DNA of 11,987 nucleotides from Bacteroidota bacterium (GCA_016868485.1 VGGT01000033.1:1-11987), one strand, 5' to 3'. Counted from the stretch's first letter, positions 1 through 7,432 are shown. Notes: generated from the sequence alone by a model not told the origin. Translations and numbers: made by a program.

Positions 1-101
1 GGGGTGGAAGGGCCGAGTCCAATTGGTCCTATGCCTGGATTCCCGTAATCGGCCCGCTCTTGGGTGCTGCGCTTGTTGGACTGCTCTATAGTTTGCTGTA
101 G
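1..101 (+). CDS. glpF: Glycerol uptake facilitator / aquaglyceroporin (MIP family), 3' end only
   Basis: Only the last 32 codons are in the window; the reading frame begins at base 3 and ends at TAG 99-101. The visible end contains SYAWIPVIGPLLGAALVGLL. This matches the final transmembrane helix of bacterial MIP-family glycerol facilitators, where a (S)YAWIPxxGPxxGaxxGa pattern closes the protein. Such proteins are inner-membrane channels passing glycerol and other small neutral solutes. The NPA pore motifs lie outside the window, so glycerol versus water selectivity cannot be read here, although the WIPxxGP end is more typical of GlpF than of AqpZ. The stop codon sits inside the first unit of an 18-bp tandem repeat. 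The gene converges on the minus-strand block to its right. Confidence 0.82.
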   Translation, partial: GGRAESNWSYAWIPVIGPLLGAALVGLLYSLL

Positions 102-163
102 GCCAGCCTTGGAATGTAGGCCAGCCTTGGAATGTAAGCCAGCCTTGGAATGTAGACCAGCCC
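98..163. repeat. 18-bp tandem repeat spanning the stop codon of the aquaporin gene
   Basis: The unit GTAGGCCAGCCTTGGAAT occurs at 98-115 and 116-133, with one change at 134-151 (GTAA) and a partial copy at 152-163. The first unit contains the TAG stop (99-101). Because 18 is a multiple of three, every unit puts another stop in the same frame: TAG 117-119, TAA 135-137 and TAG 153-155. Readthrough of the first stop would add only A-S-L-G-M before the next one. There are no spacers, so this is not a CRISPR array. Confidence 0.93.
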
Positions 164-199
164 ATTTAAGCACAGTTTTTCTTCGGTTGCATCACCGTA

Positions 200-331
200 T
201 CATGATTTCACTTCAATAGGAATCCTTTGGTCGCCAATCGTAAGAACAAAATCTAATTCTGGCTCTTGAGCTTTTCCGGGCAGGGGTGATAAATTTTGCC
301 AATTTCCGAAGGTTGATTTTTTCTTCGGCTA
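200..331 (-). pseudogene. Remnant of a DUF4143-type AAA ATPase, C-terminal end
   Basis: On the minus strand, a frame open from about 331 to the TGA at 200-202 contains PELDFVLTIGDQRIPIEVKS. This resembles the end of DUF4143-containing ATP-binding proteins, whose nuclease-like C-terminal domain carries an E(V/I)DFVL...IPIEVK signature. Just upstream the frame is closed by a TAG. A second frame (about 213-371) continues as MVKVGNRAYEANQLAEEK and then runs out of register with the conserved segment, which suggests frameshift decay. No Walker motifs or intact gene are present. These proteins are often mobile or strain-specific and usually lack a defined function. The family call rests on about 20 residues, and the extent upstream of 331 is uncertain. 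Apart from this and the tandem repeat, I see nothing in the 338-bp gap 102-439. Confidence 0.5.
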
Positions 332-439
332 GTTGATTGGCTTCATAAGCCCGATTCCCGACTTTGACCATAGCGTAAATTTAGACGGAGCACCAAAGGA
401 ACATCAATTCATTCAATGATATCGGGTTTGCGTAAAAGG

Positions 440-1729
440 TTATCGGATCACAATCTTAATGGGTGATTCGGATGGGCTTTCGAGCATCAGGAGGTACAGT
501 CCTGCGGGCCACTGCCGGGTGTCGACTTCGGTTGGGATGCTGTGGATGCTTCCACGGACTACAAGTTGACCGAGCACGCTGTAGATGTTGTACTGCCGAC
601 CGAGATCGCGTTCATCACGCCCGATTTTGAGTTCGTGAACCACCGGATTGGGGTATGCAATGGGGGCTTTTAGGGGTGCCTCCACCGCCAACTCCCGGTC
701 GATGCCCGTGGCCATAATTTGAAGGGTCTCGGTGGTGGTGTCCGTAAAAATACAGTTGGTGGCTATGAGGCGAACGGTGTAGCTGCCCGGGGCGGAATAG
801 GTATGGCTGGGGTCGCTCAGCGCCGAACTTTGACCGTCGCCAAAATCCCAGCGATGATCCAAATTGCCCCGACCGCCGGCCCCCAATCGCGATGAGCTGT
901 TGAAGCCCACGGTGTTTCCTACTTGGGTGTAACTAAACCCAGCCAGGGGTTCATTGATTGAGAGGTTCCAATCCGCAGCCCGTCCCCACACGGTTTGATC
1001 CGATTGCTGTTGGAAGTAGAGCGCCCGGTTGGGGGTGATTCCAGCGTAGAAGCCGTTTCCGAGGCTTGGCTGCTTCCAAATGCAGCTAAATATGCTCAAT
1101 GCGGCCAAATAACTGCCATCGAGGTTGGGGTGGCTGTTGTCGGAAGTGTGTAAAACCAGATTGGTGTCGTTGAGCACGTTCTGCCAAGCCACACCGACGG
1201 GGGCACATTGCATGTTGAGGCTGTCGCTGATGGCCGTATAGGCGCTTGTGAGGGTGTCCTGCATATGGTTGAAGTCAACAAAAACCGCACTGCAATGGGT
1301 ATTGGAGGGGTCGCATTGTTGTCCACCAAAACGCCTTCCCCAGGTCATGTAGGTAATGAGCCGCACGCAGGGGTTGGCTTGTTCAGCGATTGCCTTGAGT
1401 TGTGCCAAGGCCGGGTACATATCGTTGTAGCGGTAATAATCGATGGTGGGAAGCTGGCTTTGTTCCTGCACCACAATGTAGTCCCATATTCCCTGGTTGA
1501 TTTTCGCCAAGGCCGTGGGGTCGTTTACGTGGCCCGAAATGGTGAAGCCCCCCGGCATAGAAGCATCATAGATGAGGGTTTTGCCCGCGGATGTCGATAA
1601 GCCCTGAACGAGCTGGGGCAGGTTGTTGGCAGCCGTGTAGCTATTGCCCAAAAACAAAACCGAGAGCGTGTCTTGTGCGGATGATTTATTAAATATGAAT
1701 AAAAATAATACAAAAAAAATAAATCTCAT
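440..1729 (-). CDS. Secreted SGNH/DUF4886-like hydrolase with PKD domain and T9SS sorting domain
   Basis: 429 aa. Residues 1-18 form a very AT-rich signal peptide (cleavage after SSA, before QDTL). Residues 22-230 look like an SGNH/GDSL-type fold of the DUF4886 kind: LFLGNSYT gives the block I nucleophile (Ser30), IVVQEQSQ is about 85-92, and DNSHPNLDGSYLA supplies the Asp197/His200 pair of block V. A PKD domain covers about 258-342 (HRWDFGDG at 292-299, then HTYSAPGSYTV). A type A T9SS C-terminal sorting domain starts at YPNP (about 359) and ends in KIVIR, so the product should cross the outer membrane by type IX secretion and be released or surface-anchored. The substrate is unknown; carbohydrate ester deacylation is typical of the superfamily but is inference. 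The ATG overlaps the stop of the upstream monooxygenase gene by an ATGA, implying translational coupling. It is the last gene of the minus-strand block. Confidence 0.85.
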   Translation of the reverse strand: MRFIFFVLFLFIFNKSSAQDTLSVLFLGNSYTAANNLPQLVQGLSTSAGKTLIYDASMPGGFTISGHVNDPTALAKINQGIWDYIVVQEQSQLPTIDYYRYNDMYPALAQLKAIAEQANPCVRLITYMTWGRRFGGQQCDPSNTHCSAVFVDFNHMQDTLTSAYTAISDSLNMQCAPVGVAWQNVLNDTNLVLHTSDNSHPNLDGSYLAALSIFSCIWKQPSLGNGFYAGITPNRALYFQQQSDQTVWGRAADWNLSINEPLAGFSYTQVGNTVGFNSSSRLGAGGRGNLDHRWDFGDGQSSALSDPSHTYSAPGSYTVRLIATNCIFTDTTTETLQIMATGIDRELAVEAPLKAPIAYPNPVVHELKIGRDERDLGRQYNIYSVLGQLVVRGSIHSIPTEVDTRQWPAGLYLLMLESPSESPIKIVIR

Positions 1730-3306
1730 CGTTTCATGAGTTTAGAGCGGTCGGTTCGCCCACCCGATTCGAGTTCCAAAAAGTAGAGACCCGGTGGCAC
1801 GTTGGGAAGATTCAATTCTACTTCATGAAGCCCGGGCTGGTACCAGCCCGATTTCAGCGTTTCGACCCGCCGCCCCGTGGCATCCATCAGATGAAGCTGG
1901 GTTTGCCCCCCAAGATTCAACTGAAATTCTGCTGTAACTCGATCACCTGCCGGGTTGGGGTAGGGTGGAAACAAGCGTGCGGTGAATCGCCTCAGCCGAT
2001 CCTCGTCGGCCGTACCCACAGCAATCAGCTCATCGCCCGCTTCGTAGGGCACAAAGCCGAAATAGCAGAGGTACATCTCATCGGTGGTGCCCTCACCCCA
2101 CGAAATGGTGGCAGGGGGCGAATTGGGGTTGTTGGGGTTCGATGCGCGGTTGTCGTAGGTGGCTTCGGCATGCAGAACCGAGCCCACCGGTATGCGGATC
2201 AGCCGCGGGAAGTGGTAGAACCCCTGCCAGTTGAAGTCCCACTGCGGTATGTCGATAAGGGGTACAGTGTCGTTGCCCGGACGAACAGCATAGACCTTCC
2301 AAGAGGTTCCGATGAGGTGGCTGTGTGGGAAGATGCTCATGAGCGATACCTCGTAGGGAATCTGGAAACGTCCTCTAAAGGTGCGCACCGTGCCTGCGGG
2401 GATGATGAACGGCCCGTTGGTGAGCTGCTGTGGGGTGATGGGGAGGATGTGTTCGGTTCGGGTCACCACCGTATCGCGGTCGTAGAATAGGTTGATGCTG
2501 CTCGAATCGGATTCGGTTACGGCACTTGGGGCGTAGTGCATTTGCACCAGTATGTCGGCGTTGGCGGGTAGGTTCTTGCCGATGTTGGCCGGATACACAT
2601 GGGCCTTGGCTCCGGGGGCCCAGCCATACCAATTGTCTTCTGTGGGGGTAAACCCAAAGCCGAAGAATTGGGTATAGCCGTAGCCAGGATCGGCCAGGTC
2701 GCGGCTACGCCCTTGTCCGGTTACATCTGTGGCCAGGATGGCATGGTGCACGATCCGGCTGTTGCCGGGTCTAAATTCGATGGCTTTTATCTTCTGGGCC
2801 TGTCCTAAATTGGTAGGCAGCACAAACACCCGATACATGTCTTGGTTGTTGCCTTGGTGAACATAGGACTGTGCCATCGAGATAACGGTATCGGGCAATC
2901 CGAGTTGCGAACCGCTCGGAAATTGGGGCAATGGAGGCTCTTGAGCGGGGTTTCCCCGCAGCGCCCCTTGTTGCACCCAGTCGGATATGGTCTGTATTTC
3001 TTGTGTACTCAACACCCGCTCATCCAATAAGTGGCTGTAGTTGGGGTTGGCTTGCCATGGGGGCATGCTCCGTGCCTGGGTGGTGAAGGCGATCATGGAG
3101 GCGTAGGCCGAGGCCTCTTGGTAGGAGGTGAAGGGCATCGGGCCTATTTCACCCGGTCGATGGCAGGGCGTGCAGTTGGTGTAGATGATCGATGCAACTT
3201 GTCCACTCCAAGTAACCTGTGCCTGACCGGCCAAGTGTGCTCCGAAAATGAGAGTCAGGAACAGGATTCGGGTGGAGAAAGCAGGGCTGATCTTGTGCAT
3301 GTTCAT
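1726..3306 (-). CDS. Cytochrome c / copper type II ascorbate-dependent monooxygenase-like protein with T9SS tail
   Basis: 526 aa. The signal peptide is about residues 1-30 (cleavage near GQAQ|VTW). A short cytochrome c-like domain follows with a haem-binding CTPCH (Cys45, Cys48, His49) and a later SMPPW offering Met81 as possible axial ligand. The middle resembles the two PHM-type copper domains: His187-His188 (IVHHAI) and His257 (MHYAP) as likely CuH ligands, then His328-x-His330 (FPHSHL) and Met411 (EMYLCYFG) as likely CuM ligands. All expected metal ligands are therefore visible. A T9SS type A domain begins at PYPNP (about 448) and ends KLMKR. Related proteins in Bacteroidota and Planctomycetes are annotated as monooxygenases, but their substrates are unknown. 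The start ATG AAC ATG offers two in-frame starts; the first is used here. The thioredoxin-fold gene lies 62 bp upstream, and the SGNH gene overlaps its stop. The three probably act together outside the cytoplasm. Confidence 0.85.
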   Translation of the reverse strand: MNMHKISPAFSTRILFLTLIFGAHLAGQAQVTWSGQVASIIYTNCTPCHRPGEIGPMPFTSYQEASAYASMIAFTTQARSMPPWQANPNYSHLLDERVLSTQEIQTISDWVQQGALRGNPAQEPPLPQFPSGSQLGLPDTVISMAQSYVHQGNNQDMYRVFVLPTNLGQAQKIKAIEFRPGNSRIVHHAILATDVTGQGRSRDLADPGYGYTQFFGFGFTPTEDNWYGWAPGAKAHVYPANIGKNLPANADILVQMHYAPSAVTESDSSSINLFYDRDTVVTRTEHILPITPQQLTNGPFIIPAGTVRTFRGRFQIPYEVSLMSIFPHSHLIGTSWKVYAVRPGNDTVPLIDIPQWDFNWQGFYHFPRLIRIPVGSVLHAEATYDNRASNPNNPNSPPATISWGEGTTDEMYLCYFGFVPYEAGDELIAVGTADEDRLRRFTARLFPPYPNPAGDRVTAEFQLNLGGQTQLHLMDATGRRVETLKSGWYQPGLHEVELNLPNVPPGLYFLELESGGRTDRSKLMKR

Positions 3307-3387
3307 AGCATTTGGTTGATTTTCAGGGGATGTCGCTCATGATTTTCAGGGGGTTTCGATGCTAATTTTCAGGGGATGTTGTTCAAC
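3307..3387. repeat. 23-bp tandem repeat (three units) spanning the stop codon of the thioredoxin-fold gene
   Basis: The core ATTTTCAGGGG starts at 3319, 3342 and 3365, giving a strict 23-bp period; units 1 and 3 also share the following ATGT. On the coding (minus) strand each unit reads CCCCTGAAAAT, so each contains a TGA: 3371-3369 is the true stop, then 3348-3346 and 3325-3323. Since 23 is not a multiple of three, the three TGA codons fall in three different frames. The array occupies about 3319-3387 and fills most of the gap between the thioredoxin-fold gene and the monooxygenase gene. Confidence 0.85.
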
Positions 3388-3950
3388 ATGCATCCGATGG
3401 CTTCGGTCGGCTGAAAGGCAAATTCCTCGCCTCTGAGCAGGCGTTGCAATACGATCTGCAGGTCGTGGCGGGTCACCTGTTGCCGACGTTTGCCGGGAGC
3501 ATAATAACGATCATCGATTCGTCCCCTGTAGCGCAAACGGTTGCGCTCGTCTTTCACCACCACCTCTGGCGTTATCGTTACCCCATACACCTTGCAGAAC
3601 ACCTGCTCCGGGTCGAGTCGGATCTGCATGGCCAGGTCGTGGTTCAGTAAAAACTGAAGGGCGGTGGAATCGGTCGATAAACGGTTGGGGAATACGGCCA
3701 CCCAGCGGACCTGTGCGCCAAATTCCTGCTGCAGTTCGCGCAGCCGGAGGGTATAAAACTGACAAACAGGGCAGCCTTCCGCTAAAAAGACGTAAACGGT
3801 GGGCCTACTGGCCTCAGCCCTTGGCGGTGTGGCGTTGGGATCGACAACCAGCGCCAAAAGCAGTACAAGCCAGGCCACGATGGTTCGCGCGCTGTGCTTT
3901 CTCTGTTTTTTGGGTTGATTTGCGTGGCGGAGCGTTTCCAATACAAACAA
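3369..3950 (-). CDS. Thioredoxin-fold (redoxin/TlpA-like) exported protein, partner of the monooxygenase
   Basis: 193 aa. Basic residues, then one hydrophobic stretch (about 23-36, IVAWLVLLLALVVD), form a signal peptide or membrane anchor. The rest is a thioredoxin fold with a redox-active Cys60-Pro-Val-Cys63 and the cis-proline loop TPEVVV (Pro128). The C-terminal half has YRGRIDDRYY...TRHDLQIVLQ...TEAIGCML, a pattern I associate with redoxin domains found next to, or fused with, cytochrome c/copper monooxygenase modules; a conserved Cys lies at 187. It may reduce haem or copper ligands, or deliver electrons, for the downstream monooxygenase (inference). No ATG lies near the 5' end: an in-frame TAG is at 3956-3954, so the longest frame starts at TTG 3950-3948. 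A second TTG (VLET) or the GTG in TIVAW are alternatives, the latter truncating the hydrophobic segment. The true start is uncertain. The stop codon is the first of three tandemly repeated TGAs. Confidence 0.8.
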   Translation of the reverse strand: MFVLETLRHANQPKKQRKHSARTIVAWLVLLLALVVDPNATPPRAEASRPTVYVFLAEGCPVCQFYTLRLRELQQEFGAQVRWVAVFPNRLSTDSTALQFLLNHDLAMQIRLDPEQVFCKVYGVTITPEVVVKDERNRLRYRGRIDDRYYAPGKRRQQVTRHDLQIVLQRLLRGEEFAFQPTEAIGCMLNNIP

Positions 3951-4060
3951 GAGCTAAGGTTCGGCCTGTCGGTCGTCACCGTCCGAGTCCTATACCGATC
4001 AGTATGCCGGGCGCAAACGGTGCGATAAACTTGCAATATACGGTGAATATGCACACGTGC

Positions 4061-4114
4061 GCCGATCCTCAGCGTGAAGCCGACCCTCAGCGTGAAGTCG
4101 ACCCTCAGCGTGAA
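4061..4114. repeat. 18-bp tandem repeat (three units) spanning the stop codon of the btuG-like gene
   Basis: Exactly three 18-bp units lie at 4061-4078, 4079-4096 and 4097-4114; on the + strand the middle one reads GCCGACCCTCAGCGTGAA. The units differ by only one or two bases. On the coding (minus) strand the last unit includes the end of the lipoprotein gene, TCA CGC TGA (Ser-Arg-stop, TGA at 4107-4105). Because the period is 18, the same Ser-Arg-stop is repeated in frame twice more downstream. Confidence 0.93.
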
Positions 4115-5154
4115 TAGGCTATGAAACCCGGGCCCACCCCCGCCATAAAGGAGTCGACTACCACGAAGGCTGGGTCATAGACATACACCATTCCATTGGA
4201 TTGAAAATTGCCGGCATCGGTTCCGTAGATGCGTCCTCGGAGGTCGAAGGGATCTACCGAAACATGGTAGAGGCTGCGGCTGCTCACCGCCTGAACATCG
4301 GTGCGGTTCGTCGCATCGTTGGGAATCAACAATGACAACCCCCCGTCGAGGCGTGCGAAGAAGCGCTGCCCGTCGGGGTGCAGACAGAGGTCGGCCGGAT
4401 GCTGTGTGGCTGAGGGGAGGTTATAGGCCAACACAGGTGCGGGCGCAATCTGCCACAGTGAGCCAGGCGTTTCCGCCCCGGCCCAAGAGGGAGTGCCCCC
4501 ACACAAGAGCCACAATTCGTTGCCACGGCGCATAAAACTATTGGGTCGGTCGCCCACATTGATCGTTCCCAACACACTCCTGCTGTCGAGGTCTATTTCA
4601 GATAGGGTATTCTCGTTGCCGTTGGCCACCAAGAGACGGTTGCCTTGTAGGGCGAGGGCGTTGGGAAAATGCCCGACCGCAAAGCGTTGAATAATCTGCC
4701 TGCTGTTGAGGTCGATCAGTGCCACTCGTCCATGGTCGGTAAAACTCACCCATTCTGTTACATAGGCTAATCCGCGGCTTGAGTCGATGAGCAAAGCCGA
4801 CGGCAGCTCGAGTCCGGACGTGGTGCCCATCAACCGAAAATCCGCTCGGTTCACCCATTCGACTTTGCCTGCATTGTTCACCACAATCAGGCCGCTTGTG
4901 CCCCAGATGCCCATGCGCTGGGCGATGCTGCCCAACGGACGGTTATTGACCGCAGAGAATACATCCTGTACGAGGGTCATGCTGTCGCGACTCCTGAAGG
5001 TAATGCTCCCTGTTCCTTGGGCGAACGGACCCTCATTCACTACATAAATGCCTGTTGCGTAATCGACAGCGGGGGTTGGGGTGGGTTTGTCTTTTCCGCA
5101 CCCCATCAGCAAGACGACGCAAAGTACGAGCAGGCGATGGATCATTGTTTTCAT
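4105..5154 (-). CDS. BtuG-like (YncE/DUF5074-type) beta-propeller lipoprotein
   Basis: 349 aa. A type II signal peptide ends in the lipobox LLMGC (Cys19), followed by KDKPTPTP, a short linker expected for an outer-membrane lipoprotein. The mature part is a repeat protein of about 40-50 residues per blade, with recurring patterns such as YVVNEGPF, GLIVVNNAGKVEWV, RGLAYVTEW, GRVALIDLNSRQII, GNRLLVANGNENTLSEIDL and GDRPNSFMRRGNELWLLC. These are typical of YncE-like seven-bladed propellers. In Bacteroides, BtuG is a surface propeller lipoprotein that binds cobamides and hands them to BtuB. Here the gene follows the riboswitch-controlled btuB-like gene by 88 bp on the same strand, so the BtuG role is well supported by context, though the ligand is inferred. 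The next gene downstream is 154 bp away. Confidence 0.8.
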   Translation of the reverse strand: MKTMIHRLLVLCVVLLMGCGKDKPTPTPAVDYATGIYVVNEGPFAQGTGSITFRSRDSMTLVQDVFSAVNNRPLGSIAQRMGIWGTSGLIVVNNAGKVEWVNRADFRLMGTTSGLELPSALLIDSSRGLAYVTEWVSFTDHGRVALIDLNSRQIIQRFAVGHFPNALALQGNRLLVANGNENTLSEIDLDSRSVLGTINVGDRPNSFMRRGNELWLLCGGTPSWAGAETPGSLWQIAPAPVLAYNLPSATQHPADLCLHPDGQRFFARLDGGLSLLIPNDATNRTDVQAVSSRSLYHVSVDPFDLRGRIYGTDAGNFQSNGMVYVYDPAFVVVDSFMAGVGPGFIAYSR

Positions 5155-5181
5155 TTTTTTAGTGTATTAAGTGTGTTTGAA

Positions 5182-5217
5182 AATTTTTTGGTGAATTTTT
5201 TGGTGAATTTTGTGGTG
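5182..5217. repeat. 12-bp tandem repeat between the receptor and the propeller lipoprotein genes
   Basis: Three 12-bp units, AATTTTTTGGTG, lie at 5182-5193, 5194-5205 and 5206-5217 (the last has two substitutions). They sit in the 88-bp gap between the btuB-like stop (5243) and the btuG-like start (5154). On the transcribed strand the units read CACCAAAAAATT, an A-rich leader. They may help give an unstructured ribosome landing site, but I see no promoter or terminator. Confidence 0.85.
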
Positions 5218-5242
5218 AGTTATATTCGTATATATTCAGAGA

Positions 5243-7333
5243 TTACTCAAAAAGCAGCGAAACATTCAGTTGACGGCCTGGCATGGGGTGGTAGGGCACC
5301 AGTTCGTAGCGGGCGTTGAGGAGGTTGTCTACCGATGCACTGAGGTTCCAGCGCTGGGCCTTGCCGGGCAAGCGCCAACCGGCACCCCAACGGAGGATGG
5401 CATAGGGTTTCAGGCGCTTGTCGTTGGGGTCGATGGCGTCGGGCCGTCGGTCCACCACGCGAAGGCGGAGGTCTACAAATCGCTTCGGGTGCATGCTGCG
5501 CACGGTAGCCAAGACCACATGCGGCGGCAAATAGGGGAGAGATCGCCGATTGGGTAGTTGTAGGCTGCTGGTGTAGGCGTATTGTATTTGGGTTTCGAGA
5601 ATGGAATTCCGTAGGCTTCGGCGGGCCGTGGCATCGATCATCAATCCGCCACTGCGGGTTTCTTGGAGCGAAGTGGGCCGCCAATAACCGGCCGTGGCGT
5701 TAGGAAGCCAAACGATGGGGCGTTTGAGCTGGTTCACAAACAAACGGGTGTTGAGGTGTAGACGGGTTCTATGGGCAGCGTTAGACCAACTGTTGCTGCG
5801 GACCACTTGGGCCGACCAGCCCGCTTCATAACCGAGGTCAGTTCGTCCACCCGGCTGCCAATACAGGTCGTTGAGCCCGGGAATCCGTTGGAGGCCTGAT
5901 AGTGATGCGCTCCAGGAGCCCGAAACTTGGCGGGCGACTTTTGGGAATGGCCCCGATTGACCGACATCTTCCGCGCTGTTGAGGTGCGCAGCATTCGGTA
6001 TTTGGGATGATTGGGAAGGTTCTTGAATACGGTCCACCGCACGGCGTCGGGCTGAGGTGGAGGGGGCCGACCAGCTGATTTCGGGGACGGGTGCCAGCCA
6101 ACGGCCGTCGACCTGCTCCACCCGCATCGCCATATGCAGGGTATGCCGTCCCCATTGCTTGCCGATGAGCGATTGAAAGGACAACCTCGTTTGATGCACC
6201 CGACCAGGGTAGGCCGATGAGCGCACTCCGTGGTTTTGAAATTGAAGGTGACTGTTCATCCAGTGATTCGTGCCGTCGCGGCGCCATCCCAGCCAGGCTT
6301 GCAATGCCCCCACACGGTGCTGCCCATAAACCCCAGCGGATGAATCGCGGTAGTGGTTGTCGTCGCGGTTCGTCCCTAAATTGCCCCAAAACAGGTGTCG
6401 CCCTTGGGTATAATGCCAATTGAGGCCCAAACGGTGAAGGGTATCGCCCTGCACGGCGCGTGCTTCTGTGGCTGTGCTTGCCGCGGGAAGTTGTCGGTGG
6501 TGCATTTGCATCCAATGCCCAAGCCGAAAATGATGCCTCCTCCATTGAAATCCAAGTTGTTGGCGAAGACCTGCACCCGATTGGGCGGCATTTTTGCGTC
6601 GCTCGAGGGGTGCATCGGGTCCAGAAGTGGTGGGGTAGGGGAAATCGAGATCGGTATGCTGCGCATAGGACCGCAGGCGATAGCTCAGCCCTTTTCGGTT
6701 GAGGGCCATGCCTACACCTGCCGAGCGCGCTCCGAACGATCCCGTGGCAAGAAACATACTGAGGGGTGCGTTGCCCCAATGGTCATCGCCGGGTATCCAC
6801 AAAACCCCGCCACCGGATCCTCCGCTGATGCGCCCTCCGGCAGCCCTTGTTTCCAGTTGCGCGCCTGAACCAAGCCAAGAGGGCATCAGCGCCCAATCGG
6901 GGGTTTGGTTCATGGGGTTCACCAAACTCATGCCCTCCCAAGTGACCACCAAATGGGTGCTGGGCAGTCCACCCGCGGCCACGGTGCTGAGTTGCCCGGG
7001 CCCGCGGCTGTGCACGGCCAATGGGCTCGACCACTGTAGATCGCTCCCCAAATCTGAGCCGGGTTGCATGCGCCTCAGTAGGCTGTCGCTGGTTGGTACC
7101 AAAGCGGCCGGGCGGGGCGATTCCGTTTTTCGCTCCCAAATCTGAATCATCGGAAGAACCCGTGATGTATCGACCACCCTGGGTGCGGGCCGTGAGGTAT
7201 CGCGCTGAATGGTGATTTTCTGGGCACCCTCTTGTTGAGCAACTACAGCGCAAGGCATCAAAGCAAATGCCCCAAAAAAAAGGTAAGGAAGTAGGGTTGT
7301 TGCTCGGTGCATGCCTGGTTGACTTTTTACCAT
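5243..7333 (-). CDS. btuB: TonB-dependent outer-membrane receptor, BtuB-like (cobamide uptake)
   Basis: 696 aa from the ATG at 7333-7331 (MVKSQPGMHRATTLLPYL). The next ATG at 7312-7310 would give 689 aa and is an equally plausible start. A longer frame reaches TTG at 7435 but runs into the riboswitch, so I rejected it. The signal peptide ends near CAVVAQ. A plug domain follows with a pattern like HSRGPGQLSTVAAGGLPSTH...VTWEGMSLVNPMNQ, matching the RGxGxxSTxxxRG...VxWNGxxINxP signature of BtuB-type plugs in Bacteroidota. The remainder is barrel, with IPGLNDLYWQPGGRTDLGYE (the usual RxPtlNDLYW.PGGNpdLkPE) and a C-terminal strand LNVSLLFE ending in an acidic residue rather than Phe. It should import a cobamide through the outer membrane with TonB energy. 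The upstream cobalamin riboswitch makes B12-type substrates by far the likeliest ligand. A clear TonB box was not identified. Confidence 0.88.
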   Translation of the reverse strand: MVKSQPGMHRATTLLPYLFFGAFALMPCAVVAQQEGAQKITIQRDTSRPAPRVVDTSRVLPMIQIWERKTESPRPAALVPTSDSLLRRMQPGSDLGSDLQWSSPLAVHSRGPGQLSTVAAGGLPSTHLVVTWEGMSLVNPMNQTPDWALMPSWLGSGAQLETRAAGGRISGGSGGGVLWIPGDDHWGNAPLSMFLATGSFGARSAGVGMALNRKGLSYRLRSYAQHTDLDFPYPTTSGPDAPLERRKNAAQSGAGLRQQLGFQWRRHHFRLGHWMQMHHRQLPAASTATEARAVQGDTLHRLGLNWHYTQGRHLFWGNLGTNRDDNHYRDSSAGVYGQHRVGALQAWLGWRRDGTNHWMNSHLQFQNHGVRSSAYPGRVHQTRLSFQSLIGKQWGRHTLHMAMRVEQVDGRWLAPVPEISWSAPSTSARRRAVDRIQEPSQSSQIPNAAHLNSAEDVGQSGPFPKVARQVSGSWSASLSGLQRIPGLNDLYWQPGGRTDLGYEAGWSAQVVRSNSWSNAAHRTRLHLNTRLFVNQLKRPIVWLPNATAGYWRPTSLQETRSGGLMIDATARRSLRNSILETQIQYAYTSSLQLPNRRSLPYLPPHVVLATVRSMHPKRFVDLRLRVVDRRPDAIDPNDKRLKPYAILRWGAGWRLPGKAQRWNLSASVDNLLNARYELVPYHPMPGRQLNVSLLFE

Positions 7334-7432
7334 CGGATAGGCATACAACACCAAGCAGGACAAGGACCGAAGTCGCTGCCCAACATCTGCTGTATACCCT
7401 GCTTTTGGTCCCGAAAGCCGGGGGTTTTTATT

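Noticed and set aside
98..163. CRISPR-like repeats here and in the other short arrays
   Set aside because: Units are directly adjacent with no spacers, and no cas genes are present.
1825..2490. Plus-strand open frame of 221 codons opposite the monooxygenase gene
   Set aside because: It is antisense to a gene with intact motifs and resembles no family; long opposite frames are common in GC-rich DNA.
3713..4117. Plus-strand frame ending in DPQRE repeats
   Set aside because: The repeat is the 18-bp array read on the other strand; the rest is antisense to the thioredoxin-fold gene and has no domain.
5155..5242. Separate promoter for the btuG-like gene
   Set aside because: The gap is A/T-rich and repetitive, but I find no TAnnTTTG with a suitable upstream element on the minus strand.
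7410..7429. Hairpin CCCG-AAAGC-CGGG followed by TTTTT on the plus strand, terminator-like
   Set aside because: The stem has only four pairs and the T-run is on the strand opposite to the btuB transcript, so it cannot be the riboswitch terminator.
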